64,000 nucleotides of DNA from an uncultured Clostridia bacterium (GCA_944412445.1 CALYBJ010000012.1:1-64000), one strand, 5' to 3'. Shown: positions 1 through 9,976, numbered from the stretch's first letter. The notes: generated by a model not told the origin, from the letters alone. Numbers and translations: made by a program.

Positions 1-170
1 TGAGAAGTACTTCTTTCTTGGTAATGTTTTGTAGCTAATTCATTATACCATATTTTGAAGTTACTTCTCTTCTTTTTGGGTCACATCATTTTAACACATA
101 CATTTTAAATATTTTATTTAATATTGTTATGTTAAAAGGCAAAAAGCAGTGAGTAAATTTGATTTTTTTG

Positions 171-200
171 TTGACAACAAGAGTAATATAAAAGTATAAT
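171..200 (+). promoter_or_regulatory. Sigma-A type promoter for mreB-like gene
   Basis: A perfect -35 box TTGACA (171-176) and a perfect -10 box TATAAT (195-200) are separated by 18 bp. They lie about 35 bp before the TTG start of the next gene. The sequence from 1 to 170 shows nothing else that I can support. Confidence 0.8.
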
Positions 201-235
201 AAACTGAAAAGGTATTTTATGTTGAAGGTGAGCGT

Positions 236-1255
236 TTGACAGGTCTTTGTCTTGGGATTGATTTCGGAACTTCAAATATGACGGCGTATGTAGAGGGCAG
301 GGGAATTGTACTTTCGGAGCCCTCGGCGGTAGCCTGTGACGCTTATACGGGAAGAATTATCGCGTTCGGCAGGGAAGCATTGGAAATGACCGGAAGAACG
401 CCAAAATCAATAACAGTTAAACGGCCTTTTTATGACAGCGCAGTGTCGGACTTTAACATAACGGTCAGAATGATAAAAAGATTTGTTGACAGAGCCTGCA
501 AAGGGACGATTTTAAAGCCGAATATCATAGCCGGTATTCCGTCTGATATAACAGAGCTTGAGAGAAAAGCCATGCGCGACGCTCTTGAAATGTCCGGCGC
601 CTGCAGGATTTGTCTTATGGAACATTCCTATGCCGCGGCGCTGGGAGCAGGCGTGTCGTTTTCAAAGCCGGAAGGTACCATGGTTATTGATATAGGCGGA
701 GGATCTGTTGATATTGCGGTTGTTTCCATGGACAGTATCGCCGTGTCAAAAACCACAAGATTCGCTTCGGAAGCTTTTACCGATGACATCATAAAATATC
801 TGCGCCGGGAAAGAGATATAGAAATCGGATATCTTACAGCCGATTATATAAAGAGGACCATAGGCGGAGCAGTAATCAGAAATGAAGAAATAGCACTTAT
901 ATCAAAGGGCAGAAATATTGTGACAGGAACGCCTATTAATTTTGAAATAACGTCTACCGAGGTTTACTGGGCGATAAAAGAGCACGTCGATATGATATTA
1001 CAGGGAGTAAAGGAGCTTTTATCAAAAACATCTCCGGAGCTGTCCGGAGATATTTATGAAAACGGGATTGTTTTAACAGGAAACGGTTCCCTGTTGTTTG
1101 GAATGGACGCATTTCTTGAAAGTGCATCCGGAGTCCCGGTAAGACTGGCAAAAAATCCGGGCTACTGCGTGGCAAAAGGTCTTGAGAATGCTGTTCACGA
1201 CAGAAAAAAGGTAAAGAAAAGCGGATATGAATTTGTATATGCGGAGTCAATTTAA
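236..1255 (+). CDS. mreB: MreB/Mbl-family actin-like cell-shape protein
   Basis: This is an actin-fold ATPase of the MreB family, which forms filaments under the membrane and guides cell-wall synthesis. The 339-residue length is normal for MreB. The phosphate-1 loop GIDFGTSN (residues 7-14), the phosphate-2 loop IDIGGGSVDI (151-160) and a late LTGNGSLL loop are visible, with no membrane segment. The start is TTG at 236, preceded by GAAGGTG at a good distance and by a consensus promoter. The gene is monocistronic and converges on ldh with only 5 bp between the stops. It is not beside mreCD, so it may be a second MreB paralogue (Mbl or MreBH type); the subfamily cannot be decided by eye. Confidence 0.88.
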   Translation: MTGLCLGIDFGTSNMTAYVEGRGIVLSEPSAVACDAYTGRIIAFGREALEMTGRTPKSITVKRPFYDSAVSDFNITVRMIKRFVDRACKGTILKPNIIAGIPSDITELERKAMRDALEMSGACRICLMEHSYAAALGAGVSFSKPEGTMVIDIGGGSVDIAVVSMDSIAVSKTTRFASEAFTDDIIKYLRRERDIEIGYLTADYIKRTIGGAVIRNEEIALISKGRNIVTGTPINFEITSTEVYWAIKEHVDMILQGVKELLSKTSPELSGDIYENGIVLTGNGSLLFGMDAFLESASGVPVRLAKNPGYCVAKGLENAVHDRKKVKKSGYEFVYAESI

Positions 1256-1260
1256 AAATT

Positions 1261-2187
1261 TTAAAATATTGTTTTAACCGTATCTTTTATGAAATCAAAG
1301 GAATCCTGCAGGAGCTTTAATTCCTCCTTGGTAAGCTGAAGCTCAACAACATCGCAGACGCCGCTTCTGTTTATAACTCCGGGAACGCCGGCGTAAACCG
1401 ATGAGGCTCCGTAAGAGCTTTCAAGAAGAGCGGAGACAGTTATAATGCTGTTTTCGTCATTAAGCACAGCTTTTATTATCCTTACAAGAGCCATTCCTAT
1501 GCCGTAGTAGGTAGCGCTTTTAGCTTCGATTATTTTTTGCGCGGCGAATTTGACTTCGTCGCCGATTTTTTTAAGCTCGCCGAAATCTCCGCAAACGGAT
1601 AAAATAGGCTTTGTGGCAATCATAGCCTGAGACCAGGGAATCATTTCGCTGTCACCGTGCTCACCCATAACATAGGCGTGAATGTTTTTAGGAGATATTC
1701 TGAAAAAGTGCCCCAGCAAATACCTGAGTCTTGCGGTATCAAGGCTTGTTCCGGTTCCTATAACCCTGTTTTTGTTAAAGCCCGACAATTCCCATGTTAT
1801 ATGAGTCATAATATCAACTGGATTAGTCGCAATTAAAAAAATGCCGTTAAATCCTGATTTTAAAACAGGATTAACAATTGTTTCAAAAACAGCTGTATTT
1901 CTTTTAAGAAGATCTACTCTTGATTCACCGGGCTTCTGATTTACTCCGGCGGCAATTACAATGATATCGGCGTCGGCACAGTCTTCATAATTTCCGTCGT
2001 GAATATACATTTCTGCAGGGGAAAAAGCAAGGGAGTGATTAAGATCCATTGCTTCGCCCTTTGCCTTTAGAGTGTCTTTGTCAATAAGGAGAAGCTCATC
2101 GCAGGCGTTTTGATTAAGGAGAGCGTAGGCGCAGCTCATTCCCACGAAACCGGTGCCGATTACGGCAACTTTTTTATTATCTTTCAT
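1261..2187 (-). CDS. ldh: L-lactate dehydrogenase
   Basis: This cytosolic enzyme reduces pyruvate to L-lactate with NADH and regenerates NAD+ during fermentation. The 308 residues carry the Rossmann loop GTGFVG (11-16), the active-site loop GESRVDL with Arg90, the Asp150/Arg153 pair in SLDTARLR, and the hallmark GEHGDSE (175-181) with catalytic His177. The last motif together with the overall length favours lactate over malate dehydrogenase. The start ATG at 2187 is only 54 bp from the divergent recD2 start, so the two promoters must overlap or be compact. Fermentative neighbours pflBA and adhE occur later in the window. Confidence 0.93.
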   Translation of the reverse strand: MKDNKKVAVIGTGFVGMSCAYALLNQNACDELLLIDKDTLKAKGEAMDLNHSLAFSPAEMYIHDGNYEDCADADIIVIAAGVNQKPGESRVDLLKRNTAVFETIVNPVLKSGFNGIFLIATNPVDIMTHITWELSGFNKNRVIGTGTSLDTARLRYLLGHFFRISPKNIHAYVMGEHGDSEMIPWSQAMIATKPILSVCGDFGELKKIGDEVKFAAQKIIEAKSATYYGIGMALVRIIKAVLNDENSIITVSALLESSYGASSVYAGVPGVINRSGVCDVVELQLTKEELKLLQDSFDFIKDTVKTIF

Positions 2188-2241
2188 AAACTCAACCTCA
2201 TTTTATATATTACAAATATTTTTACCCTTTGGAGAAAAAAT

Positions 2242-4455
2242 ATGCAGCATAACTATGAATTACAGCAGATAACAGGCGTGGTAGAAGAGATTGTTTTTCA
2301 GAACGAAACCAACTCTTTTACCGTTATTGATATATCCAGCGGCGGAGAGCTTATAACGGCGGTGGGAGAGCTTCCGGAAATTTCACCCGGAGAGAAAGTG
2401 GTATTAACAGGCAGATGGGATATGCACCAAAGCTTCGGCAGACAGTTCAGAATAGAGAGATTTGAAAGATATATGCCTGACACTGCGGCGCAGTATCTGA
2501 AATATTTATCCTCAGGGGCAATAAAGGGAATAGGACCTAAAACTGCCGCGTACATAGTTGAGCGTTTCGGTGAAAACACTTTCAGCGTTATTGAGAACGA
2601 GCCTGAAAGGCTGACTTTTATTAAGGGCATTTCAAAAGATAAGGCTCAGAAAATTTCGGCGGAATTCAAAAAGCAGTTTGCTGTTAGAACCGTAATTTTA
2701 GGACTTGAAAAATACGGACTTTCTCCGTCTGAATGTATAAGAATATTTAAAAAAATAGGCATAAATGCTGTTGAAATAATAGAGGAAAATCCGTATATTC
2801 TCTGTATGGACGCTGAAATCATATCTTTTGAGAGAGCCGAGAGAATCGCTTCCATGCTCAGCGAGTCGCCGAAGGAAAAATACAGACTGAGAGCCGGAAT
2901 AGCATATATATTAAAATATAACTTAATGAACGGACATACATGCCTGCCCATTAAAAAGGTAATTCCGTTATGCGTAGAGCTTTTAGGCGTTGACGAGGAA
3001 ACGGCGGCGGAAGCAATAGATGAAATGAAGGAAAACAAGCTTATAATGTCCTTAACGGTAAAGGAAAAGGAATATATAAGCCTTCCGGAAGCCTATAACG
3101 CGGAAAAAACAATTGCCGAAAAAATTGATTTGTTTGTAAAGTTTTCAGCTAAGGAAGAACAGGCGGCTGACAAGGAAATCGACAGAATTGAAAAGGAAAA
3201 CGGAATAAAATATCAGGAGAAGCAAAGAGAGGCAATAAAGCTTGCGGCACAGGGCGGAATGTTAGTTTTGACGGGAGGTCCCGGAACGGGAAAAACCACT
3301 GCCGTAAGAGGAATAATAAGCTATTTTGAAAGAAAGAAAAATGAAATTCTTCTTGCAGCGCCTACGGGAAGAGCGGCGAAAAGAATGTCGGAGCTTACGG
3401 GATACGAGGCGAAAACGATACACAGACTTCTTGAGGTTGAATGGGGCGAAGGCGACAAAGCGGATTTCAAAAGGAATAAAACAAATCCTCTCAACGCCGA
3501 TGTAATAATACTTGACGAAGTTTCCATGGTGGATATATTTTTGTTCTCAAGCTTTTTGGACGCGGTAAAGTTCGGATGCCGTGTTATACTTGTAGGGGAT
3601 TCCGATCAGCTTCCGGCTGTAGGAGCGGGAAATGTGCTGGGAGACATAATTGCATCAAAAAAAGTGCCTGTTGTGACCCTTACGGAAATTTTCAGGCAGG
3701 CAAAGGAAAGCCTTATCGTAACAAACGCTCATGATGTTATCGACGGCAAAGAGCCGGAGCTTAACTGCAAGGATAACGATTTTTTCTTTATGAGAAGAGA
3801 TAATCCGGTAACAGCTGCCGGAACTGTTTCTGATTTGTGCAGTGAAAGACTGCCGAGAGCTTACGGATATTCTCCTGTTAACGATATACAGGTTCTGTGT
3901 CCTTCAAGAAAAGGGGACTGCGGAACTATCAATTTAAACAGACAGCTGCAGGCGGTTTTGAATCCTGCCAATGAAAAAAAGAAGGAATGTAAGATTGCCG
4001 GAAGACTTTTCAGAACAGGCGATAAGATAATGCAGACGAAAAACAATTACGATATACCCTGGGAACGGGGCAGTGAAACGGGAGCGGGACTTTTTAACGG
4101 TGATATAGGAATCATACGGGATATTGACATAAACACGGAAACAATGGATATTGTTTTTGATGACGGCAAGGAGGTCGTTTATCCTCTTGCTTACGGAAAC
4201 GAGCTGGAGCTTGCATACGCCGTCACGGTACATAAAAGTCAGGGCAGCGAGTACGATGCGGTAATAATGCCGGTAACCGACGCACCTCCGAAGCTTTTAT
4301 ACAGAAATTTACTGTATACCGCAATAACAAGAGCAAAAAAGCTTATGATAATTGTGGGAAGCCGAGAAAAGCTTGATAAGATGGTGGAAAACAACCGTCA
4401 GAACAGGCGGTATTCGATGCTTAAAAATATGCTGGCAGAAAATCCGAAAGCATAA
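2242..4455 (+). CDS. recD2: RecD2-type ATP-dependent DNA helicase
   Basis: This is a superfamily 1B 5'-3' DNA helicase of the RecD2 (RecD-like, RecBC-independent) family, thought to act in DNA repair. It has an N-terminal OB-like region, helix-hairpin-helix segments (for example GIKGIGPKTA and GISKDKAQ), Walker A GGPGTGKTT (345-353), Walker B DEVSMVD (from 425) and a C-terminal UvrD-like VHKSQGSE motif. At 737 residues it matches the family. I chose ATG 2242 because GGAG lies 7 bp upstream; the longer open frame from 2110 runs into ldh on the opposite strand and adds an unlikely leader. Confidence 0.92.
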   Translation: MQHNYELQQITGVVEEIVFQNETNSFTVIDISSGGELITAVGELPEISPGEKVVLTGRWDMHQSFGRQFRIERFERYMPDTAAQYLKYLSSGAIKGIGPKTAAYIVERFGENTFSVIENEPERLTFIKGISKDKAQKISAEFKKQFAVRTVILGLEKYGLSPSECIRIFKKIGINAVEIIEENPYILCMDAEIISFERAERIASMLSESPKEKYRLRAGIAYILKYNLMNGHTCLPIKKVIPLCVELLGVDEETAAEAIDEMKENKLIMSLTVKEKEYISLPEAYNAEKTIAEKIDLFVKFSAKEEQAADKEIDRIEKENGIKYQEKQREAIKLAAQGGMLVLTGGPGTGKTTAVRGIISYFERKKNEILLAAPTGRAAKRMSELTGYEAKTIHRLLEVEWGEGDKADFKRNKTNPLNADVIILDEVSMVDIFLFSSFLDAVKFGCRVILVGDSDQLPAVGAGNVLGDIIASKKVPVVTLTEIFRQAKESLIVTNAHDVIDGKEPELNCKDNDFFFMRRDNPVTAAGTVSDLCSERLPRAYGYSPVNDIQVLCPSRKGDCGTINLNRQLQAVLNPANEKKKECKIAGRLFRTGDKIMQTKNNYDIPWERGSETGAGLFNGDIGIIRDIDINTETMDIVFDDGKEVVYPLAYGNELELAYAVTVHKSQGSEYDAVIMPVTDAPPKLLYRNLLYTAITRAKKLMIIVGSREKLDKMVENNRQNRRYSMLKNMLAENPKA

Positions 4456-4461
4456 TAACTG

Positions 4462-4490
4462 TTGCAATTTTGTCAAAATACTGTTATTAT
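4462..4490 (+). promoter_or_regulatory. Probable promoter for the lipoprotein/radical-SAM operon
   Basis: TTGCAA (4462-4467) and TATTAT (4485-4490) are separated by 17 bp just after the recD2 stop. They would start transcription about 60 bp before the TTG start at 4556. Neither box is perfect. Confidence 0.45.
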
Positions 4491-4555
4491 TATTCTGATA
4501 AGAATTTTTTAAGAGATTTTTGGAATTTTTCATATATTTGAAAGAAGTGGGTTTG

Positions 4556-5278
4556 TTGAAAAAATTTTTTGCTGTAGTATTGGTGATTTTTTGCGCAGCG
4601 GCGGTGCTGATGTTTGCTTCCTGCAACAAGACCGAAGATAATGAGGAATCAACTGTAGATTCTAACGAAGATGAAAACGGTTATATTGATACGGAAGCCG
4701 CCCTGGCTGATGTTCATGGAATCAAGATACTTAATTATTATACGGACAGCGGCGTGTTTGTTGAAAACGGAAGCGATATAGAAAAAGAAAATCCGGCAGG
4801 AATTGAGGTATATAACGACACCGAAAAAACACTTCAGTATATGGAGCTTAAGGCGGACTATGCGGACGGGACGGAATATACATATAAAATATCCTTGCTG
4901 CCTCCCGGTGAAACCTGCTATGTTTTTGAAAGCAGCGGCGCTGAATATAAAGACGCTTCGCATATGGCGGTAACATGGAGCAGTGAAAGCTGTGCGTTTT
5001 TCAGTGAAGAGCCGAAGCTTCATGAGGATATGTTTACTTTCAGCGGAACTGCCGGAATAATAAATATTACAAACAATACGGTAAACGATATAGACGGAGA
5101 TGTAATAATATATTACAAAAATATAAAAGACGGGGAGCTTTACGGAGGAATAGCGTACAGAGCCGTAATTGAGGGCGGCATAAAGTCCGGAGAAACAAAA
5201 CAGGTTGCGGCAGGACATTATTCCAACGAAGGCAGTATGATAATGTTCACGGAAATAATTGATACGGAGGAAGGGTAA
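4556..5278 (+). CDS. Lipoprotein of unknown function in radical-SAM operon
   Basis: I do not recognise a family. The protein begins with a lipoprotein signal, MKKFF followed by a hydrophobic run and the lipobox FASC with Cys23, so it should be anchored to the outer face of the membrane. The mature part is acidic at first (residues 24-45) and then looks all-beta, with two similar-looking segments. I prefer TTG 4556 because it places the signal peptide directly at the N-terminus; TTG 4520 is an alternative that adds 12 residues. The stop overlaps the next start (TAATG), which implies translational coupling with the radical-SAM enzyme. It may be the substrate or an accessory of that enzyme, but this is inference. 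Confidence 0.7.
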   Translation: MKKFFAVVLVIFCAAAVLMFASCNKTEDNEESTVDSNEDENGYIDTEAALADVHGIKILNYYTDSGVFVENGSDIEKENPAGIEVYNDTEKTLQYMELKADYADGTEYTYKISLLPPGETCYVFESSGAEYKDASHMAVTWSSESCAFFSEEPKLHEDMFTFSGTAGIINITNNTVNDIDGDVIIYYKNIKDGELYGGIAYRAVIEGGIKSGETKQVAAGHYSNEGSMIMFTEIIDTEEG

Positions 5279-6399
5279 TGCAGGAAGCCGAACCGAGAAT
5301 TTCAGCATATTTTCATGGGAAAGCCATAAAAAATAAAATCCCGGTATCGGGAACCTTTGAGCTGACGAGAAAATGCAATTTTAACTGCAAAATGTGTTAT
5401 GTGCATACAACGGATACATCAGGCGATGTTGAGCTGACAACGGAGGAATGGCTTAAAATCGCGGAAAACGCAAAAAATGCGGGAATGCTTTTTTTACTTC
5501 TTACGGGAGGAGAGCCTCTTTTAAGGAAAGATTTTAAAGAGCTTTATAAAGAGCTTTCCAAAATGGGATTTGTAATATCAATAAACACCAACGGAAGCTT
5601 AATTGACAGTGAAATATTAAAGCTGTGGAAGGAATATCCGCCTTTCCGGGTAAATATATCCCTGTACGGGTGCAGTGATGAAACATATAAAAAGCTTTGC
5701 GGAAATGAAAAATTCGCCGCTGTCTATAATAATATTAAAGCACTTAAGGAAGCGGGAATCAGTGTAAGGCTGAACTGTTCCGTAAGCAAATACAACAAGG
5801 ACGATGTTGAAGGTGTATATAAAATAGCGCAGAAACTGGGACTTGTTGTAAAAGCGGCGTCGTATATGTATCCGGCAACACGGTCACAAGGAAGCATAGG
5901 AGAAAATCAGGGAAGACTTTCCTGTAGGGAAGCTGCCGAATGTAATATTCTTATAAGAAAATTAACATATCCTCCTGAGATATTAAAACAGAGAGCGGAA
6001 ATGCTTCTCAAGATTAATACTCAGGACTGCCCGGATGAGGATTCAGAGTATTTGGGCGTAAGGTGCAGAGCCGGAAGAAGCAGTTTTTGGCTGACCTACG
6101 ACGGAAAAATGATGCCCTGCGGAATGATGGACGAGCTTGCCGTGAATCTTAAAGAAACGGATTTTATAAGCGCATGGAAATATATTCTTGAGAAAACGGG
6201 AGAAATAAGACTTCCGAAAGAGTGTTCTGTGTGCAGTTACAGAAATATATGCAACGTATGCGCGGCTATGTGCTATACCGAAACAGGAAGCTTCAATAAG
6301 AAGCCGCAGTATGTGTGCGATATGGTAAAGGAGCTTTTAGAGGGCTTTAAAAAGGAGTTCGGAGAAAAAAGCGAAGGAGAGAGCAATGAAGATAAATAA
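5278..6399 (+). CDS. Radical SAM/SPASM-domain maturase-like enzyme
   Basis: This is a radical S-adenosylmethionine enzyme with a C-terminal SPASM-type region that would bind extra iron-sulfur clusters. The radical SAM signature CNFNCKMC gives Cys33, Cys37 and Cys40, followed by the SAM-binding TGGEP near residue 76. The C-terminal third carries a dense set of cysteines (VRC, MPCGM, CSVC, ICNVC, AMCY, YVC). Such enzymes often modify peptides or proteins, as in PqqE-, AlbA- or sactionine-type maturation. It overlaps both neighbours: the lipoprotein by one base and the PqqD-like gene by 14 bases. No obvious short precursor peptide gene lies beside it, so the substrate is open. Confidence 0.88.
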   Translation: MQEAEPRISAYFHGKAIKNKIPVSGTFELTRKCNFNCKMCYVHTTDTSGDVELTTEEWLKIAENAKNAGMLFLLLTGGEPLLRKDFKELYKELSKMGFVISINTNGSLIDSEILKLWKEYPPFRVNISLYGCSDETYKKLCGNEKFAAVYNNIKALKEAGISVRLNCSVSKYNKDDVEGVYKIAQKLGLVVKAASYMYPATRSQGSIGENQGRLSCREAAECNILIRKLTYPPEILKQRAEMLLKINTQDCPDEDSEYLGVRCRAGRSSFWLTYDGKMMPCGMMDELAVNLKETDFISAWKYILEKTGEIRLPKECSVCSYRNICNVCAAMCYTETGSFNKKPQYVCDMVKELLEGFKKEFGEKSEGESNEDK

Positions 6400-6646
6400 A
6401 GATTTTATATTGAGAGAAATAGCCGGAGATTATGTGCTTGTGCCGGTGGGAACAACCGTAAGCGACTATACGGGATTATTTCCCATGACTGAAACGGGCG
6501 CGAGAATATGGGAGCTTCTTCCGGAATGTGAAGGAGAAGATGACATAGTAAAAGCTTTGGCGCAGGAGTATGATGCAGAGGAAAGCGTTTTGAAAGAAGA
6601 TGTTAAGGAGTTTCTGGAGAAGCTTAAGGGATACGGTATCATATAG
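6386..6646 (+). CDS. PqqD-family peptide-binding protein (RRE-like)
   Basis: This 86-residue protein resembles the PqqD family, a small winged-helix-like recognition domain that presents leader peptides to a partner radical-SAM enzyme. The pattern of an N-terminal beta-rich half (VLVPVGTT, FPMTETGARIWELL) followed by an acidic helical half (DDIVKALAQEYD, EDVKEFLEKL) is typical. It starts inside the 3' end of the radical-SAM gene, a 14-base overlap, as expected for a functional pair. It ends the operon. Confidence 0.82.
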   Translation: MKINKDFILREIAGDYVLVPVGTTVSDYTGLFPMTETGARIWELLPECEGEDDIVKALAQEYDAEESVLKEDVKEFLEKLKGYGII

Positions 6647-6814
6647 ACAAAAGCGGTTTTGTGTATAGTATCCAACATTTGAAATGCTGAATCTAATTTA
6701 AAATGCAAAGTCACGATTTTAATTAAAATTGCGTATTCTGTGGAAAAATAAGATTTAATGTGATATATTTATATTATATAAAGTTATTGTAATTTTTATA
6801 TACCAAGGACTACT

Positions 6815-6872
6815 CAATAAAACAGTCGGACGATGCAGGAATATGAACAAAAACAGTCGGACTGCTTTATTG
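6815..6872 (+). promoter_or_regulatory. Interrupted palindrome and 11-bp direct repeat upstream of pflB
   Basis: AACAGTCGGAC occurs twice in the same orientation, at 6821-6831 and 6852-6862, so the copies are 31 bp apart (about three helical turns). In addition CAATAAAACAGTC (6815-6827) is the reverse complement, with one mismatch, of GACTGCTTTATTG (6860-6872). The element sits 52 bp before the pflB start. It could be an operator or a leader hairpin. The rest of the gap 6647-6923 is AT-rich with no other supported feature. Confidence 0.5.
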
Positions 6873-6923
6873 CGGTTCGGCTTTTAATGTTTTATATTAA
6901 GAGAAAAACGGAGGATTTATTCT

Positions 6924-9152
6924 ATGGTTAAGCAGTGGAAAGGCTTTAACGAGGGAAACTGGACAAAGGAAATAGATGTAAGGGATTTTATACAGAAAAA
7001 CTACACGCCGTATAAGGGTGATTCCTCTTTTTTAGCGGAAGCTACACAGCGTACGAAAAATTTATATAATAAGCTTCAAAAGCTTTTTGATGAAGAGAGA
7101 GCAAAAGGCGGAGTCCTTGATATAGATACCGAAACAGTATCCTCATTGACGGCGTACAAGCCCGGCTATCTTGATAAGGAGAACGAAATAATAGTAGGTC
7201 TTCAGACAGACGCGCCCTTAAAAAGAGGTGTTAATCCTTTCGGCGGAATAAGAATGACAAGACAGGCGTGCGAAGCCTACGGATATAAGCTTTCGGATAA
7301 TGTGGAGCAGGAGTTCTTATACCGCACAACTCACAATGACGGAGTTTTCAGAGTATATTCCGATGAAATGCGAGCCGCAAGAAAGGCAGGACTTTTAACG
7401 GGACTTCCCGATGCGTACGGAAGAGGCAGAATCATAGGCGATTACAGAAGAGTTGCTCTTTACGGAACGGCAAAGCTTATAGAGGAGAAGCAGAAGGACA
7501 AGGCATACAATATGGAAAAGCCCATGGACAGCGAGACAATACAGCTTGCTGAGGAGCTTTTCCGTCAGATAGATTTTCTTAAAAAGCTTACCGAAATGGC
7601 TGCGATGTACGGCTTTGACATAACTCAGCCGGCATCAAACGCCAGGGAAGCCGTACAGTGGACATATTTCGGATATCTTGCGGCAAACAAGGAGCAGAAC
7701 GGAGCGGCAATGTCGCTGGGAAGAGTAAGCACATTTTTTGATGTTTACATGGAAAGAGATATAAATAACGGGGTGCTTACGGAAGAAGAGGCTCAGGAAA
7801 TAATTGACGATTTTGTAATGAAGCTCAGAATGGCAAGGCATTTAAGAACGCCGGAATACAACGAGCTTTTCGGAGGAGATCCCATGTGGATAACCGAAAG
7901 CGTAGGTGGCATGGGAGAAGACGGCAGAACTTTGGTAACGAAAAGCTCATACAGAATACTTAATACTCTTTATACAATGGGTTCGTCAGCAGAGCCGAAT
8001 TTAACCGTTTTGTGGTCAAGAAATCTTCCCGAGGATTTTAAGAAATTCTGCTGCCGCGTTTCTGTTGACACCGATTCGATTCAGTATGAAAACGATGATC
8101 TCATGAGACCTATTTACGGAGATGATTACGGAATAGCCTGCTGTGTATCGGCAATGAAGATAGGCAAGCAGATGCAGTTCTTCGGCGCCAGATGCAATTT
8201 GCCGAAGCTTATGCTTTTGGCGATAAACGGGGGCTACGACACATTAAGCGGCATAAAAATCGGACCGCAGAGAGAACCCTGTCAGGGAGATAAGCTCAGC
8301 TATGAAGATGTAATTGACCGTCTTAATGTTTACCGTAAATGGCTTTGCAATCTTTATGTAAAGACAATGAATGTTATACATTATATGCACGACAAATACG
8401 CCTATGAAAAAATACAGATGGCACTTCACGATACTGATGTTCACCGCTTTATGGCATTCGGCGTAGCGGGACTTTCGGTGCTTGCCGACTCATTAAGCGC
8501 AATAAAGTACGGCAGTGTAAAGCCCCTGAGAGATGAAAACGGATATATAGTTGATTTTGAAACAACAGGAGAATTCCCCAAATTCGGAAACGACGATGAC
8601 AGAGTTGATTCGATAGCCGTTGAGCAGTTTAAGCTTATGTATAAAGAGCTTTGCAAAACGCCTGCTTACAGAAATGCGGAGCATACTCTTTCGGCGCTTA
8701 CTATCACTTCAAATGTAATGTACGGAAAGAAAACAGCCGCGACTCCCGACGGCAGAAAGAAAGGCGAGCCTTTTGCTCCGGGTGCAAATCCCATGCACAA
8801 CAGAGAGAGAAACGGAGCCCTGGCGTCTCTTAATTCCGTAGCAAAGCTGCCTTACAGATACGGCAGAGACGGCATATCCAATACATTTTCCATTGTTCCC
8901 GATACTCTTGGCAAAAATGATGATGAAAGAACAGAAAATCTTGTAATTATACTTGACGGTTATTTTTCAAAAATGGCTCACCATATAAATGTAAATGTTC
9001 TTGACCGTCAGAAGCTTATAGATGCTTTTAACGATCCTACTCTTTATCCCAATCTTACAATAAGAGTATCAGGATACGCGGTAAACTTCCATAAGCTTTC
9101 AAAGGAGCAGCAGAGGGAAGTTATAAGCCGTACCTTCCACGAGGCGATGTAA
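6924..9152 (+). CDS. pflB: Formate C-acetyltransferase (pyruvate formate-lyase)
   Basis: This cytosolic glycyl-radical enzyme converts pyruvate and CoA to acetyl-CoA and formate. At 742 residues it is the normal length of true PFL. It has the adjacent catalytic cysteines Cys406-Cys407 in ACCVSAM and the radical glycine Gly717 in RVSGYAV near the C-terminus. The two adjacent cysteines separate it from diol dehydratase and other glycyl-radical enzymes, which have one. The start ATG follows GGAGG at 6911-6915. The stop overlaps the pflA start (TAATG), so enzyme and activase are translationally coupled. Confidence 0.95.
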   Translation: MVKQWKGFNEGNWTKEIDVRDFIQKNYTPYKGDSSFLAEATQRTKNLYNKLQKLFDEERAKGGVLDIDTETVSSLTAYKPGYLDKENEIIVGLQTDAPLKRGVNPFGGIRMTRQACEAYGYKLSDNVEQEFLYRTTHNDGVFRVYSDEMRAARKAGLLTGLPDAYGRGRIIGDYRRVALYGTAKLIEEKQKDKAYNMEKPMDSETIQLAEELFRQIDFLKKLTEMAAMYGFDITQPASNAREAVQWTYFGYLAANKEQNGAAMSLGRVSTFFDVYMERDINNGVLTEEEAQEIIDDFVMKLRMARHLRTPEYNELFGGDPMWITESVGGMGEDGRTLVTKSSYRILNTLYTMGSSAEPNLTVLWSRNLPEDFKKFCCRVSVDTDSIQYENDDLMRPIYGDDYGIACCVSAMKIGKQMQFFGARCNLPKLMLLAINGGYDTLSGIKIGPQREPCQGDKLSYEDVIDRLNVYRKWLCNLYVKTMNVIHYMHDKYAYEKIQMALHDTDVHRFMAFGVAGLSVLADSLSAIKYGSVKPLRDENGYIVDFETTGEFPKFGNDDDRVDSIAVEQFKLMYKELCKTPAYRNAEHTLSALTITSNVMYGKKTAATPDGRKKGEPFAPGANPMHNRERNGALASLNSVAKLPYRYGRDGISNTFSIVPDTLGKNDDERTENLVIILDGYFSKMAHHINVNVLDRQKLIDAFNDPTLYPNLTIRVSGYAVNFHKLSKEQQREVISRTFHEAM

Positions 9153-9856
9153 TGGAGGGTTATATTCACTCCGTTCAGTCTTTAAGCACTGTTGACGGGC
9201 CGGGGGTCAGATGTGTTGTGTTTATGTCCGGCTGTCCGTTAAGATGCGTATACTGTCATAATCCCGATACATGGGAGCTAAAAAAAGATAAAGCTTACAC
9301 GCCTTTTGAGCTTTTTGAAAAGGTTAAAAGGTTCAGGGAATATTTCGGAGAAAAGGGCGGCGTTACGGTCAGCGGCGGCGAGCCTTTAATGCAGGGAAGG
9401 TTTGTATCGGAGTTTTTTACTCTTTGCAGGGAAAACGGCATAGGAACTTGCCTTGACACTGCCGGAAGCATCATAAACGATGATGTAAAGGAGCTTTTAA
9501 AGCATACCGATATATGTCTTCTTGATATTAAATTTGCCGATGAGGAATCATATAAAAAATTTACCGGGGGAAGCTTTTATCAAACCATGTGTTTTCTGGA
9601 GCTTCTTAAAGAAAACAGTGTTCCTGTGATAACGCGTCATGTGATAGTTCCCGGAATAAATAACAATGAAGCATATATAAAGGAAATAAAAAAAATAACC
9701 GAAAGCTTTCCCAATATAATCGGAAGCGACCTTCTGCCTTTCAGAAAGCTTTGCGCCTCGAAGTATGAGAGCATGAAAATTGCATTTCCCCTGGCCGGTA
9801 CACCGGAGGAGGATGACGGGGAAATAAAAAGACTGTATGAGATTTTAAAAAGCTGA
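9152..9856 (+). CDS. pflA: Pyruvate formate-lyase activating enzyme
   Basis: This radical-SAM enzyme installs the glycyl radical on PflB. The cluster motif is Cys28, Cys32 and Cys35 (CPLRCVYC), preceded by the typical STVDGPGVR and followed by SGGEP. The 234-residue length is that of PFL activases without an extra ferredoxin insert. The start overlaps the pflB stop by one base, and a strong intrinsic terminator follows 11 bp after the stop, so pflBA forms a closed operon. Confidence 0.94.
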   Translation: MEGYIHSVQSLSTVDGPGVRCVVFMSGCPLRCVYCHNPDTWELKKDKAYTPFELFEKVKRFREYFGEKGGVTVSGGEPLMQGRFVSEFFTLCRENGIGTCLDTAGSIINDDVKELLKHTDICLLDIKFADEESYKKFTGGSFYQTMCFLELLKENSVPVITRHVIVPGINNNEAYIKEIKKITESFPNIIGSDLLPFRKLCASKYESMKIAFPLAGTPEEDDGEIKRLYEILKS

Positions 9857-9867
9857 ATTAAATAAAT

Positions 9868-9917
9868 TAAAGCGTATTAATTTAAGGAAAGCCTTAAAAA
9901 ATACGCTTTATTTTTTT
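9868..9917 (+). terminator. Intrinsic terminator of pflBA
   Basis: A two-part hairpin is formed by TAAAGCGTAT (9868-9877) with ATACGCTTTA (9901-9910) and, inside, TTTAAGG (9881-9887) with CCTTAAA (9892-9898). It is followed by a run of T residues at 9911-9917. Confidence 0.85.
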
Positions 9918-9976
9918 GTATAAATCAAGAAAAAAAGGGCAATATAGCAATATAAAAAGGAAAGGAAAATAATATT

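Noticed and set aside
2110..2241. Longer N-terminus for RecD2 starting at 2110
   Set aside because: It overlaps ldh on the opposite strand, lacks a Shine-Dalgarno sequence and adds residues not expected for the family. ATG 2242 has GGAG at a good distance.
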